Assembly (NCBI RefSeq): GCF_020782115.1
Contig: NZ_JAJGMW010000014.1
Span: 55,998 to 119,997, forward strand
Reading direction: 5' to 3'
Length of the DNA: 64,000 nt
Origin: Leeuwenhoekiella parthenopeia
GTDB taxonomy: Bacteria > Bacteroidota > Bacteroidia > Flavobacteriales > Flavobacteriaceae
The position numbers were made by a program, and so were the translations under genes. Under the pieces are notes generated by a model. That model made no database searches and had not been told where the DNA came from. It saw nothing but the letters and a program-made list of their open reading frames with translations. Of this stretch, positions 1 to 9,333 are shown in pieces. Each line of letters opens with the position of its first letter. Within the stretch, counting starts at the first letter, position 1.

Positions 1-937
1 TATTCCAGATCAGATTATAACGATCCCGTGGAATATTACCTGCATTGCGCCAGCGCTCCTGAATGTCTTTAAACTTTTCAAAAGTGGTGTTAATACTCTC
101 TTCACCACCCAATTCGTTTTTGAGTTCTTTGAGTTCTTCGATTAACGCAGTGCGCGTATCGAGGTTTGCGCTCAGGTCTTTACGCAGATTCTGGTAATAC
201 TGGTTGCGTTTATCCCGGTACTCGAAGTAAAGCGAATTAAATTCTTTTTTAAGCGGACTGTAGTATCTGAAGTCAATAATATTACCGCCATCTTCAAGAA
301 AACGATCTTTAGCCTCTTCCTGCTCGTCTTCAAATTTAGATATAAAAGCAGCTCTAAGTTCAGACACGTGTTCTTTAATGGCCTGAATTTTATGGTTGTT
401 GAGCAGGTATTTAAATTCTTTGATGAGCTGTTCCTTGCTCATCTTTTCGTAATCTTTTTTGGGAATGCTGTGACGCTCGGCAACAGATTCATCCTCGCTT
501 TCTTCACTTAAAACCTCGTCCAGGTCTTCTGCGGTACCTTCTTCACTGTCATCTTCTGCCAGAAACTCCTCGTCCTCCTCATTCCCGGTATCAGCAGGTT
601 TTGCATGCTCAACAGTTTTTACAGAATCGGTTACTAGAGCTGTATCTTCAGGCTTTTCCTGTTCATCAGATGCTTCTGTTCTAGCAGAAGACTCCAGGGC
701 TTCGGCTTCCTGCAGAGCGGCATCATCTGTATCTTCTTTTAGGGTCTCAGGCTCTTCTACATCTTTGGCATCCTCGATTACCTCTACAGATTCGGTAACC
801 AGTTGCTCATCTACGCCTGTTTGATCCTGCTCTTCTACAGATTGAGCTTCAGGCATTTCAGAATGCGCTTCCTGTTTTTTATTATTTTCCGGCTCTTTGG
901 CCTTGGTATCCTGGGTATTATTCTTCTCTTCAGACAT
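1..937 (-). CDS. DUF349 domain protein, C-terminal part cut off by left edge
   Basis: The reading frame is open from an ATG at 935-937 down to base 1, so only the first 312 codons are present. The first roughly 150 residues are very acidic and low in complexity, rich in Glu, Asp, Ser and Thr. A charged, helical region follows with the spacing and wording of DUF349 repeats (for example FEKFKDIQERWRNAGNIPR near the edge). DUF349 proteins are long helical proteins of unknown biochemical role, common in Bacteroidota. No signal peptide is visible, so it is probably cytoplasmic. The family assignment is from motif resemblance; the function is unknown. Confidence 0.8.
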   Translation of the reverse strand, partial: MSEEKNNTQDTKAKEPENNKKQEAHSEMPEAQSVEEQDQTGVDEQLVTESVEVIEDAKDVEEPETLKEDTDDAALQEAEALESSARTEASDEQEKPEDTALVTDSVKTVEHAKPADTGNEEDEEFLAEDDSEEGTAEDLDEVLSEESEDESVAERHSIPKKDYEKMSKEQLIKEFKYLLNNHKIQAIKEHVSELRAAFISKFEDEQEEAKDRFLEDGGNIIDFRYYSPLKKEFNSLYFEYRDKRNQYYQNLRKDLSANLDTRTALIEELKELKNELGGEESINTTFEKFKDIQERWRNAGNIPRDRYNLIWN

Positions 938-1177
938 CTGTTTCAATGTTAAGGTTCATTTTGGTTTAAGTAAAGCCAAATTGATTAGTAAAGCATCAAT
1001 TTTTCGGTCTTGTAAGCCCATTTCGCTAAATAACAAGCGGAAACGGTCTTAAGCTGCCGGGACGCTAAAGATACCATTAACTGTGCAAACGACAAGTAAT
1101 TCTATAATCTAAAACCCGCAGCCCTCTATCTTTTAAAGACTAACGTAAATTGCTGAGGCATGTTATACTAGTGGAGG

Positions 1178-1912
1178 TTATTTCCAGATTCTCCAGGCAG
1201 CTTCGGCCTGTAAACGCAGCATATTGTAACCGTTTGTGGTCATCGCACCCTGAGCTTTTCCATTTTTTAAAAACTGCGTTTCTTCGGGATTGTAAACCAA
1301 ATCGTAGAGCAGATGTTTTGAACTGATTTGACGGTAAGATATTTTAGGACATTCAGTTACGTTAGGAAATGTCCCTAACGGGGTGGTATTTATAATTAAG
1401 GTGTACTTATTGATCATCGCCGGAGTCAGGTCTTCATAGGCCAGTTGTCCCTTTTTAGGATTCCGGGAAACGTACTTGAATGAAATGTCTTCCAATTCCA
1501 GGGTATAGGCCACAGCCTTTGAAGCACCACCGGTGCCTAAAATGAGGGCACACTTGTGATTCTGTTTGTCTAGAAAGGGTTTAAGCGATTTCCTAAAGCC
1601 TATATAGTCTGTATTATATCCCTTAAGTCTGCCGTTGTTGAGACGTTTGATAACATTAACCGCGCCGATAGCGCTCGCGTGTTTATTCATCTCATCGAGA
1701 TAGGGAATGATGGCCTGCTTGTAAGGAATGGTAACATTATAGCCCAGATGATCTTCATCTTTTTGCTGAAGTACTGTTCTTACATCCTGAAGACTTTGGC
1801 AATCAAAGTTGACATAAGAAGCGTCAATATCGTTTTTTTCAAATTTTTCGGAGAAATATTTCCTTGAAAAAGAATACTCAATGTTTTTACCAATGAGACC
1901 GAATTTTAGCAT
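1178..1912 (-). CDS. aroE: Shikimate dehydrogenase
   Basis: Reduces 3-dehydroshikimate to shikimate with NADPH, in aromatic amino acid synthesis. The protein begins MLKFGLIGKNIEYSFS, the usual substrate-binding start. It has NVTIPYK with the catalytic Lys at about residue 65 and GYNTDYIGF with the catalytic Asp at about 102. The glycine-rich nucleotide loop GTGGASKA and the late motif NTTPLGT follow. An in-frame ATG nine codons upstream (1939) is possible, but it adds residues with no family counterpart, so 1912 was chosen. The length of 244 residues is slightly short but normal for the Bacteroidota form. Next to it is a DUF349 gene, which may share the transcript. Confidence 0.93.
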   Translation of the reverse strand: MLKFGLIGKNIEYSFSRKYFSEKFEKNDIDASYVNFDCQSLQDVRTVLQQKDEDHLGYNVTIPYKQAIIPYLDEMNKHASAIGAVNVIKRLNNGRLKGYNTDYIGFRKSLKPFLDKQNHKCALILGTGGASKAVAYTLELEDISFKYVSRNPKKGQLAYEDLTPAMINKYTLIINTTPLGTFPNVTECPKISYRQISSKHLLYDLVYNPEETQFLKNGKAQGAMTTNGYNMLRLQAEAAWRIWK

Positions 1913-1986
1913 AAGGGTTTGGGGTTGTTCTAAGTGCATTGCGAAAATATTAAAATATTTACGTAAAACTCAGAAATTTTAAGAAA

Positions 1987-3003
1987 TCATACACGGGTGT
2001 TTTCCCCGTATTTGCTCAATGCGATCACACTTATTATTCCTAAAAATATAAATAGTATTGCAGTAATATTATTTAAAGATAACTCATCGGGGATAAAGCG
2101 ATCGTAATTTTTAAGTATAGGATCTCCTACGCGGTCGTATTGGATAACACCCAGTACATCCCGCTCAAAAATGGGAGTCTTCCAGGGCCATACAACTCCG
2201 AGTGAACCGGTAATAAAACCAATTATCCCGGCATTGGTTTCATTTTTAAAATGTTTAAGCAGGTAGCCCAAAAAATTAGAAAGCGTAACAAGCCCCACTA
2301 CAGACCCTAGTGTAAACATGGTAAGAACCTTTAGAAGGCGTACACGATGAGGGTCATTTATAAACGAGAAATCGGCTTGTACAAGATCTGTCAAAGTATC
2401 GTAAAGCGCATTTACCGAGTCCACCAGGAGCAGCACATAATTTCCAAGAAGAATAAGGATAAATGAGCCTGAAAGCCCAGGAAGGGTCATCCCTGAAACA
2501 CCAATGATTCCGCAGAAAAACACAAAAATAAGGTTGTCATTTTGGGTAGCCGGTTCCAGAAGACTTATGGCGACACCCGTTATTACCCCCAGAGACAGGA
2601 TTAGAATATTCCGTTTTGACCAGTCGTCAAAATCTTTAGCAATGAAATAAATACTGCCTATAATCATCCCAAAAAACGCGCTCCACACCTGTAATGGGAA
2701 GTTTTCTATAGCCAGATCAAGCACTTTAGAGACGCTAAAATAACTGATGACCATTCCAAATACTAACAAAACAAGGAATCGTCCATTGGTATATCTTACA
2801 AAGCTTCGAAAACGACCGCCTAAAAGAAGTTTAAAGGCATTTTTATTAATGCGTTGCAGGGAATAAATAAATTCTTCATAAAAACCGGCAACATAAGCAA
2901 CCACACCTCCTGAAACACCGGGCACTTTATTGGCTGCGCCCATGGCGAGACCTTTGAGCACCAGCCAGATTTTATCAGAAAGGGAGCGGTGTTTAAATTC
3001 CAT
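1987..3003 (-). CDS. DUF368 membrane protein, second of a tandem pair (PopT-like lipid carrier translocase)
   Basis: Polytopic membrane protein with two copies of the family signature, VPGVSGG near the N-terminus and LPGLSGSFILILLGNY in the middle. These are the inverted-repeat hallmark of DUF368. Some members of this family (PopT) recycle undecaprenyl phosphate across the inner membrane for peptidoglycan and O-antigen synthesis. The start was placed at the ATG 3001-3003, giving an 11-nt overlap with the upstream paralogue and an N-terminus matching it. An ATG at 3033 in the same frame would overlap by 41 nt. It shares the same signatures as its upstream neighbour, so the pair probably arose by duplication. 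Substrate transport is inferred from the family. Confidence 0.85.
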   Translation of the reverse strand: MEFKHRSLSDKIWLVLKGLAMGAANKVPGVSGGVVAYVAGFYEEFIYSLQRINKNAFKLLLGGRFRSFVRYTNGRFLVLLVFGMVISYFSVSKVLDLAIENFPLQVWSAFFGMIIGSIYFIAKDFDDWSKRNILILSLGVITGVAISLLEPATQNDNLIFVFFCGIIGVSGMTLPGLSGSFILILLGNYVLLLVDSVNALYDTLTDLVQADFSFINDPHRVRLLKVLTMFTLGSVVGLVTLSNFLGYLLKHFKNETNAGIIGFITGSLGVVWPWKTPIFERDVLGVIQYDRVGDPILKNYDRFIPDELSLNNITAILFIFLGIISVIALSKYGENTRV

Positions 3004-3973
3004 GCTCGTTTTTCGCTTTTGCAAATCGTTCAAGCAGAAAAATAGTCAAAAACCCGACAATCATGAGCACTATGACTAAAATTACCTGAGGATTACCGTC
3101 ATAATAGTTGGGCAGTATACTCTTTTCAATAAGAGGAACTTCGTGTCCTTCTGAGTTGACGCGGTAGGATAGTACTTCTTTCCAGGGCCATACTTTGTTA
3201 AGGGCCCCAATCATAAAACCGGTTAACAAGGCAAGGGTAAGATCCTGAAAGTTTTTGAACAAATAGGTAAGAACCCTTGAGAATGCCTTAAGGCCAACCA
3301 CACAACCCAGGACAAACAAAAGCAGTTTGATTACTGCATCTTTAAGAGCAGCAAAATCAAAACTGATCAGGGCGTCCAGGAAATTACGCACCGTACCCAA
3401 AACAATAGAGTAAGAACCCAGAAGTAATAAGATGAAAGATCCTGAAATACCGGGAAGAATCATTGCGATAATAGCCACAAATCCCGAAAGAAAAATAAAC
3501 CAGTAACTGGCCTGAGTACTCAGGGGTTCGGCAATGGTTATATAATAGGAAACCGCTATGCCTATAATTCCTGCAATCACAACTCCCGCACTGTAGGTAT
3601 TGATTTGTTTGCCGATATAAACAATGCTGGCTACGATTAATCCGAAAAAGAAGCCCCAAAGGAGTAAAGGATGATGATCCAGAAGGTAAGTAATGAGTTT
3701 TGCCAGAGAGAGTATGCTTATGAGTACTCCTAAAAACAGGGCTGCTAAAAATTTTAAGTTGTAAACTTCAATAACTTTTGAAAAGCCTTCCTTTTTCCAG
3801 ACCTTAAAAATGCCGAGGTCTAGATTATCAATAGTCGTTATAAGTTCCTCGTAGATGCCCGCAATAAAGGCAATGGTACCACCTGAGACACCGGGAACAA
3901 CATCTGCTGCTCCCATGGCCAGACCTTTTAGGGTAATAACTGCATAATTGAGCAGTGATCTGTTTTGAGACAT
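2993..3973 (-). CDS. DUF368 membrane protein, first of a tandem pair (PopT-like lipid carrier translocase)
   Basis: 326-residue polytopic membrane protein. The signature KGLAMGAADVVPGVSGGT is at about residues 13-30 and the second repeat signature LPGISGSFILLLLGSY is in the middle. Both are typical of DUF368, a family that includes the undecaprenyl-phosphate translocase PopT. It is followed by an overlapping paralogue, so both are almost certainly co-transcribed. Two TAnnTTTG-like boxes lie upstream (3993-4000 and 4006-4013 on the minus strand) but neither has a good -33 element. Two copies could act as a heterodimer or have different lipid substrates; this is inference. Confidence 0.87.
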   Translation of the reverse strand: MSQNRSLLNYAVITLKGLAMGAADVVPGVSGGTIAFIAGIYEELITTIDNLDLGIFKVWKKEGFSKVIEVYNLKFLAALFLGVLISILSLAKLITYLLDHHPLLLWGFFFGLIVASIVYIGKQINTYSAGVVIAGIIGIAVSYYITIAEPLSTQASYWFIFLSGFVAIIAMILPGISGSFILLLLGSYSIVLGTVRNFLDALISFDFAALKDAVIKLLLFVLGCVVGLKAFSRVLTYLFKNFQDLTLALLTGFMIGALNKVWPWKEVLSYRVNSEGHEVPLIEKSILPNYYDGNPQVILVIVLMIVGFLTIFLLERFAKAKNEHGI

Positions 3974-4077
3974 GAATTCATTGGTTAGGTCTCAAATGTA
4001 CTAAACAAATCTATAACAGGCAGGCTATACTTGTTGTAAGTGCGCGTATGAAAAGAAGCTATGAGACGTAGTAAAAT

Positions 4078-5487
4078 CTATTTGCCTGAGGTTTTGTTCC
4101 TTGCTTTTTTGATTTTGTCCAGCACCGATTTCTTTGCATAAACAAACGGAAACAATTCTTCTAAAATGATATCGTAATCCGCCTCAAGTTTAAGCGCATT
4201 TTCTAAATGGAAATGCCCTTTATGATCGTCGTTTGTTGAAAAATACAGACCGGCAAGACGAAATTCTACCTGCGCGGAGTCCGGATAAAATTCGACGGCT
4301 TCAAGCAAATTTGTGATGGCTGCTTCAGGTTCCCCGAGATTTATGAGAATATCACACCGGGTAAGCCAGGTTTCGAGCTCATAATTGCCAAGCTCGAGAG
4401 TTTTACGATAGCCCCGTTCGGCTTCTTCATAGAATTTAAGACGGGCATTGATCTTGGCATAGCGCTTCCAGTACAGCACATTATCCCCGTCAATATTTAT
4501 CGCTTTGTTGATGTAATACAACGCATTCTGATAATCCATTTTACGGGTGTAAAAATCGGTAATGGCTATCCAGCCTTTATCCAAAAGCGGATCTTCTTTT
4601 ACCGTTTTCAGGAAATACTTAATGGCAAGATCGTCGCAAGCCAGTTTTTGATAGCATTTACCCATTCTTAAATAGGCAAATGAAGTGGGATCATCCAGAC
4701 TTAAGGTGATCTGGTAGTTTTCAATGGCTTCGTTGTATCTGCCCAGTTTTTCGAGAACCTTACCTTTTTCAAAATAGGCACCGATAAAAGTGTCGTCGCT
4801 TATAATTGCAAACTCATAGGCAGCGAGGGCTTTCTCATATTCCTTTAAATCAAAATACTGTTTGCCTACCTGATGCCAGGCAACTTCGCAATACGGATTT
4901 TTATCCAGAAACATATTGAGGTAATCTATAGCTTCCTCATGCTGCTCCAGAAAGTCGAAGCAATAAATCACATTGTAAAGGGCAGAATAATCCTCATCAT
5001 CAACTTCAAGACACTTCATAAAGTTGAATTTGGCATTCTGAAAATCATCCAAAAACAGGTATTCCATCCCGATCAGAGAATAGATGTCGGCATCGTCTTC
5101 GGTAATTTCGAGAGCCATTTCAAGCAGCTCAATGGCTTTCTTATGATCGTCTCTTTTGGAGTAAATATTTGCTTTCTGAATAAATACCTCTTCATTCTGT
5201 GGCTCCAGCTCATAGAGCGCTGCGAGCATACGATCTGCCTCATCGAGTTTGTTTTCAAAAATGAGAATTTCAATTTTAAACAACTTGAGATTTGAGGAGG
5301 AAGGATGCTGATCCAGACCCAATTTTACAGCTTTTTTAGCCAAAGCAATTTTCCCATTCTCGAGATAATGGTTTACAATATTCTCAAATTCATCCGAATC
5401 GAAAAAAAGAACATGATTGGTCTTTAACATAGATTCAAAACGGGTGAGCGGGAAATTGTCTTCTTCGTGTTCTTGATTAAACTTCAT
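4078..5487 (-). CDS. Tetratricopeptide repeat protein
   Basis: 469 residues made almost entirely of TPR units, with the recurrent pattern of small residues at TPR positions 8, 20 and 27 (for example YNEAIENYQITLSLD and YEKALAAYEFAIISD). There is no signal peptide, membrane span or catalytic domain, so it is probably a cytoplasmic scaffold. It ends with a basic tail. The gene stands alone, with about 100 nt on either side. The partner and function cannot be read from the sequence. Similar TPR proteins of this length are widespread in Flavobacteriaceae. Confidence 0.85.
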   Translation of the reverse strand: MKFNQEHEEDNFPLTRFESMLKTNHVLFFDSDEFENIVNHYLENGKIALAKKAVKLGLDQHPSSSNLKLFKIEILIFENKLDEADRMLAALYELEPQNEEVFIQKANIYSKRDDHKKAIELLEMALEITEDDADIYSLIGMEYLFLDDFQNAKFNFMKCLEVDDEDYSALYNVIYCFDFLEQHEEAIDYLNMFLDKNPYCEVAWHQVGKQYFDLKEYEKALAAYEFAIISDDTFIGAYFEKGKVLEKLGRYNEAIENYQITLSLDDPTSFAYLRMGKCYQKLACDDLAIKYFLKTVKEDPLLDKGWIAITDFYTRKMDYQNALYYINKAINIDGDNVLYWKRYAKINARLKFYEEAERGYRKTLELGNYELETWLTRCDILINLGEPEAAITNLLEAVEFYPDSAQVEFRLAGLYFSTNDDHKGHFHLENALKLEADYDIILEELFPFVYAKKSVLDKIKKARNKTSGK

Positions 5488-5603
5488 ACACGTTGCTTTT
5501 TAAATTTCTGCCTTTATAAATTTAACAAGGATAGCAGGCAGACCTTGTAGGCTTAGATATTGTTGTTAACAAATTAATCAACAATCAGGCCTAAACTCTA
5601 CTT

Positions 5604-6794
5604 TCAGGATAGCTTAGACGCTATTTTATCTAAAACCTGAATTAAGGTACGACAACCTTTTTCAATTTCTTCATTAGAAATTGTTAATGGTGGTGTAATG
5701 CGTATTGCACGGCTTTCAAACAACAGCCAAAATAAGATGAGCCCCTCGTCCTGAGCCTGTAATATGGCTTGAGAGGTGATTTCAGCAGAGGGCGTCATTG
5801 CAGCAAGCATCAAACCTTTACCGCGTACTTCTTCAATTAATGGGTGTATTAGCAGACTTCTCATGAGCTTTTCCTTTTCTAAAGCCTGCTCCATAAGTTT
5901 TTCGTCCAGAATAGTTTGCACGGTCGCCAGGGCAGCTGCCGCAATGACAGGATGACCGCCAAAGGTGGTAATATGACCCAGTTTAGGATTGTTTGATAAC
6001 AGTTGCATGTGAGCCGTTGAGGCGGTAAAGGCGCCAATAGGCATACCGCCGCCCATACCTTTACCCATCACGACAATATCGGGTATCACGTTATAATTCT
6101 CAAAACCGAAAAATGTTCCCGTACGACCAAAACCCGGTTGTATTTCATCAAGTATCAACAGGGCGCCCACCTCTTCACAGCGTTTTTTTACTGCTGAAAG
6201 CCAGCCTTCCACGGGCTGTATAAATCCTGCTCCGCCCTGAATGGTCTCGAGCACAACACCGGCAGTTTGAGAAGTTATTTGCTCTAAATGCTCAAAACTG
6301 TTGTAATCAATATGTCTTATACCACCCACTAATGGCCTAAAAGGCGCAACACGTTCCTCATAATTCATCAGGCTTAGCGCTCCAAAGGTATTGCCGTGAT
6401 AAGCCTGATTTGCAGAAATAATCTCCTTTCTGCCGGTTACACGTCTGGCAAGCTTCATCGCGCCATCTATAGCTTCAGTCCCGCTGTTTACCAGATAGGT
6501 CTGCTCCAGTGGAGCGGGGAGAAGCTCGGCTAGCAGGCGGGTTAATTGTACGGCTGGGCTTTGCGCATACTCGCCATATACCATAACGTGCAGGTACTTT
6601 TCGCTTTGCTCACGAAGTGCTTTTAATACATTGGGATGCCCGTGACCCACGCTGGTTGCAGAAACTCCTGCTACAAAATCAAGATAGGCTTTGCCGCTCG
6701 TATCGTAAATGTAGGATCCCTTTGCGTGAGATACCTCCATTGCGAGCGGATGCGGTGTGGTCTGTGCCTGATATTTTAAAAAATCAGCCTTCAT
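5604..6794 (-). CDS. Class III (acetylornithine/GABA-type) aminotransferase
   Basis: PLP-dependent fold type I aminotransferase of the class III group. Seen are the phosphate-binding NSGTEAIDGAMKLARR, the AYHGNT block, LILDEIQPGFGRTG with the pyridine-ring Asp, and VVMGKGMGGGMPIGA with the PLP Lys (about residue 245). The start at 6794 (MKADFLKYQAQTTPHP) was preferred over an ATG three codons upstream because it matches the usual beginning. It overlaps the 3' end of the OstA-like gene by 11 nt, so the two are translationally coupled. The substrate is not certain: acetylornithine, GABA and 4-aminobutyrate-like substrates are all possible. The main ornithine aminotransferase is the separate rocD gene at 20.5 kb. 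Confidence 0.88.
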   Translation of the reverse strand: MKADFLKYQAQTTPHPLAMEVSHAKGSYIYDTSGKAYLDFVAGVSATSVGHGHPNVLKALREQSEKYLHVMVYGEYAQSPAVQLTRLLAELLPAPLEQTYLVNSGTEAIDGAMKLARRVTGRKEIISANQAYHGNTFGALSLMNYEERVAPFRPLVGGIRHIDYNSFEHLEQITSQTAGVVLETIQGGAGFIQPVEGWLSAVKKRCEEVGALLILDEIQPGFGRTGTFFGFENYNVIPDIVVMGKGMGGGMPIGAFTASTAHMQLLSNNPKLGHITTFGGHPVIAAAALATVQTILDEKLMEQALEKEKLMRSLLIHPLIEEVRGKGLMLAAMTPSAEITSQAILQAQDEGLILFWLLFESRAIRITPPLTISNEEIEKGCRTLIQVLDKIASKLS

Positions 6795-8619
6795 TAGTGC
6801 CATTTAGGGAGTCCTTTACTTTTTCCTGAGGTAATTCGTGCAGTTGTGGAGTACCGGTATTGTCGTTCTCCTCGTCATTTGCGCCGGGCTGTAAAGTTGC
6901 TTTGTCGTTTACAGGAATACCTATGCCGGGCGCATCTTCTTCCCGGTTTTTAAAGTCAGAAGGTTTAAGGCGTGAAGCACCGGGTATATCAAGTTCGTTA
7001 TCGGGAATACTGTTATCAAAAAAGTCTTCTTCAATTTGAGGAAGCGGGATTCCCTGAATCTTTGTAAGCGTAAAAGGAGCTTCGCCTTTAAAAATATCTT
7101 CCTTGGTGAGCAGGCGTTCTGCTCCGCGCCAGTTGAGTCCCGGAAACTCTCGTTGATCTTTCGGGAATTTGGTTAACGGAAAAACTTCACCATCTACCTG
7201 CCGCCATTTGGTGACTTCAACAAGTGCATTTTCTTCTAAAATTGCGGTAATAGATGCCGATTTACTTTTGTCAATCCCCTGAAGAACCCCGTCTTCACCA
7301 CGCATATAATTTATACTTTCTGCATTTTTCACAATGTCGATCTGGTGCAGGGCATTGTCTTTAAAGGTGCCAAAAAGCGTCACTCCCTTTACCTGATTAT
7401 ACCCCAATTTATCGGGTTGATCATACAGGGGGATGGTGTCCTGTTGAGCCAAAAAGGCATTCTCAAAAACCCGAAGCGAGTCGAGTTGCTCGGTTTTGGT
7501 ATCGCTTTTTAAATGAATGCTGTCGCCGGTCATCTGGCTGAGACCACTCCATAAAACAGGTTTTCCAATCATTTGGGTAAGCCCGCTTTCCTGATTGATG
7601 TGAATAGAATCGCATTTTCCGCTCAGGTCGCTTTTAAACAAACGCACGTTGTAATACCCGCGAACGATTCGTTTATCGGGAACTCCCGTTACTACTAGAC
7701 GGTCGCCGTGTACGTAGATGGAGTCCTGATCCTGAACCGTAATAGCCACCGCTCTTTTAGTTATAAAAACAGAATCTTTAGCCTTATAAACTTCGGCATA
7801 ATGCCCTTTAATAATGCTGTTGTTTGCCGTGTCTATTACCCTAATGTTGTTTGTAGCCGAAGCAAAATTGGTAGGACGGTCAAAATACAGACTGTCTCCA
7901 AAAACGGTGCGGTTGTCATAATCTATGCGGGAATTTTTTACAAAATACCCGTTGTCATTGCGGGTGTCATAATAGCCCCGTTCGCAATAAACCGTACTGG
8001 TTTCACTGGTAATGGTTGACGGACCGTATAAATAGGCGATTTTGCTTTTTGAATAATAGTCCAGTTGCTCACTATCGATCACGTATTCCGGGTTGGTAAC
8101 CTTTACGTTTTGAATAAAAGAATATTTATCCTGATCCAGAAAATAGCGGCCTATTTTACTGGTTATTACACTTGCGGTGTCTCTTAAAGTCCCGTTGTTG
8201 CGGTAATATGCCTGTTGCTTTATACGGTCAAAATAAAGGGTGTCTGTATCGAGTGTGGCTGTAGGCGTCTGTAGATTTACCTTGCCCGAAGCCCAGGCAA
8301 ATTGGGTATTACCGTTGTACTCGGCATAATTACTACGCATACTTATAGTATCACCCTGGTTCATACGCACATTACCTATAGCACGTACAAAATTTTCATT
8401 CTTATAATGAAAGGCCAGATCACACCACATCTCAATACCCTTGTGTACAATATAAACCTGATTGGTGTTTTTATACATTACCAGAGCCCCGGGATATTTA
8501 GCCTCGTCGATTTGTGAAATGTCTGAAGTGATATCGAGTTCATTTCCTTCCTGGGCGAAAACCGAAAACGAAAGAAGAAGACCTGCGAGTAAAAAGAAGT
8601 GTTTTAAAAAACCGGGCAT
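6784..8619 (-). CDS. OstA/LptA-like periplasmic protein
   Basis: About 611 residues from the ATG at 8617-8619, starting with a signal peptide (MPGFLKHFFLLAGLLLSFSVFAQ). The mature part holds repeated short beta strands of the OstA/LptA jelly-roll type. Examples are ALVMYKNTNQVYIVHKG, GNVRMNQGDTISM, LYFDR and YYDTRNDNGYFVKNSRI. OstA-like proteins belong to the lipopolysaccharide transport (Lpt) group and form a periplasmic bridge. The C-terminal 80 residues are proline- and acid-rich. An upstream ATG at 8679 was rejected because it would put about 20 residues before the signal peptide. A box TATATTTG lies 14 nt upstream of the start. Whether it acts as LptA or another Lpt component is unknown. 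Confidence 0.82.
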   Translation of the reverse strand: MPGFLKHFFLLAGLLLSFSVFAQEGNELDITSDISQIDEAKYPGALVMYKNTNQVYIVHKGIEMWCDLAFHYKNENFVRAIGNVRMNQGDTISMRSNYAEYNGNTQFAWASGKVNLQTPTATLDTDTLYFDRIKQQAYYRNNGTLRDTASVITSKIGRYFLDQDKYSFIQNVKVTNPEYVIDSEQLDYYSKSKIAYLYGPSTITSETSTVYCERGYYDTRNDNGYFVKNSRIDYDNRTVFGDSLYFDRPTNFASATNNIRVIDTANNSIIKGHYAEVYKAKDSVFITKRAVAITVQDQDSIYVHGDRLVVTGVPDKRIVRGYYNVRLFKSDLSGKCDSIHINQESGLTQMIGKPVLWSGLSQMTGDSIHLKSDTKTEQLDSLRVFENAFLAQQDTIPLYDQPDKLGYNQVKGVTLFGTFKDNALHQIDIVKNAESINYMRGEDGVLQGIDKSKSASITAILEENALVEVTKWRQVDGEVFPLTKFPKDQREFPGLNWRGAERLLTKEDIFKGEAPFTLTKIQGIPLPQIEEDFFDNSIPDNELDIPGASRLKPSDFKNREEDAPGIGIPVNDKATLQPGANDEENDNTGTPQLHELPQEKVKDSLNGTNEG

Positions 8620-8633
8620 AGCGTATTTTGATG

Positions 8634-8641
8634 CAAATATA
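8634..8641 (-). promoter_or_regulatory. Candidate -7 box of the OstA-like gene
   Basis: On the minus strand this reads TATATTTG, matching the Bacteroidota -7 consensus TAnnTTTG. It lies 14 nt before the chosen ATG. No TTG was found 17-23 nt further upstream, so support is limited to one element. Confidence 0.35.
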
Positions 8642-8706
8642 ACGGAAAAACCTCCGCTTAAAGTATAGCTTCCGTTCAAAATTAGACCAGAGAATTTTAT
8701 CTCAAA

Positions 8707-9282
8707 TCAGGATTTTCCTGCCTTTGCTTCTTTGATCATTTCGATATAGAAATCTTCCGTAAGTTGTGCTTTCGAAATTTGAAGTTCGGCAAGAAGGCCG
8801 TAAAGAATGTCAAAGAGGGCATCGGTTTTTGCCTTTTGAGCGGTCTGGGTTTCAATCTCAATAAACGAGTCTTCTAATTCGTCAAAGCGCACCAGAGCTA
8901 TTTCAATATCTATCTCTTTATAATGCAGATTGAAAATTTCACAATGTTTGGTATAATGAGCCGTTTTTTTGTATCCCAGCTTAAAAAGAATTTGCTCGGT
9001 ATTGCTGTGATCGGTTACCAGAGTCTCGTATTCCGGTTTTGAACGGGTGAGTTTTTCAAAGGCTGTATCTTTAAAAGTAAGGTAATGCGCTGCTTCGCCG
9101 GTATCCAGATTGGTTTTGGTGCGTAATCTAAATTCCTGATCTGCTTCCGTAAGCAAGTTGTTTTGATCGTAATATCGGTCATCATAATCCAGCCGTTTCT
9201 GAGATTCAATATCAAATTGAAGGATTTGATTTCGTGTTTCCTGATAATTCTTAAGACGGGCTGTAAGTTCTACTTCATACAT
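8707..9282 (-). CDS. CYTH domain protein (class IV adenylate cyclase/CyaB-like)
   Basis: 191 residues beginning MYEVELTARL, the acidic ExE start of CYTH domains, which bind triphosphates with divalent metals. Further charged motifs follow: FRLRTKTNLDTGEAAHYLTFK, then KPEYETLV, and later EIDIEIALVRFDELEDSFIEIET. These occupy the expected positions of strands lining the triphosphate tunnel. Family members include class IV adenylate cyclases and triphosphatases; the actual activity cannot be told from sequence. The gene lies between the OstA-like gene and a metallopeptidase without obvious partnership. Confidence 0.8.
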   Translation of the reverse strand: MYEVELTARLKNYQETRNQILQFDIESQKRLDYDDRYYDQNNLLTEADQEFRLRTKTNLDTGEAAHYLTFKDTAFEKLTRSKPEYETLVTDHSNTEQILFKLGYKKTAHYTKHCEIFNLHYKEIDIEIALVRFDELEDSFIEIETQTAQKAKTDALFDILYGLLAELQISKAQLTEDFYIEMIKEAKAGKS

Positions 9283-9333
9283 AAGGACTGCTTTAATGAC
9301 TAAAGTTAATGTTTTCGCCGCCGGGCAAAAACA

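Noticed and set aside
3993..4013. Two TAnnTTTG boxes before the tandem DUF368 genes
   Set aside because: Neither has a TTG at 17-23 nt; left as low-confidence remarks in the gene entry.
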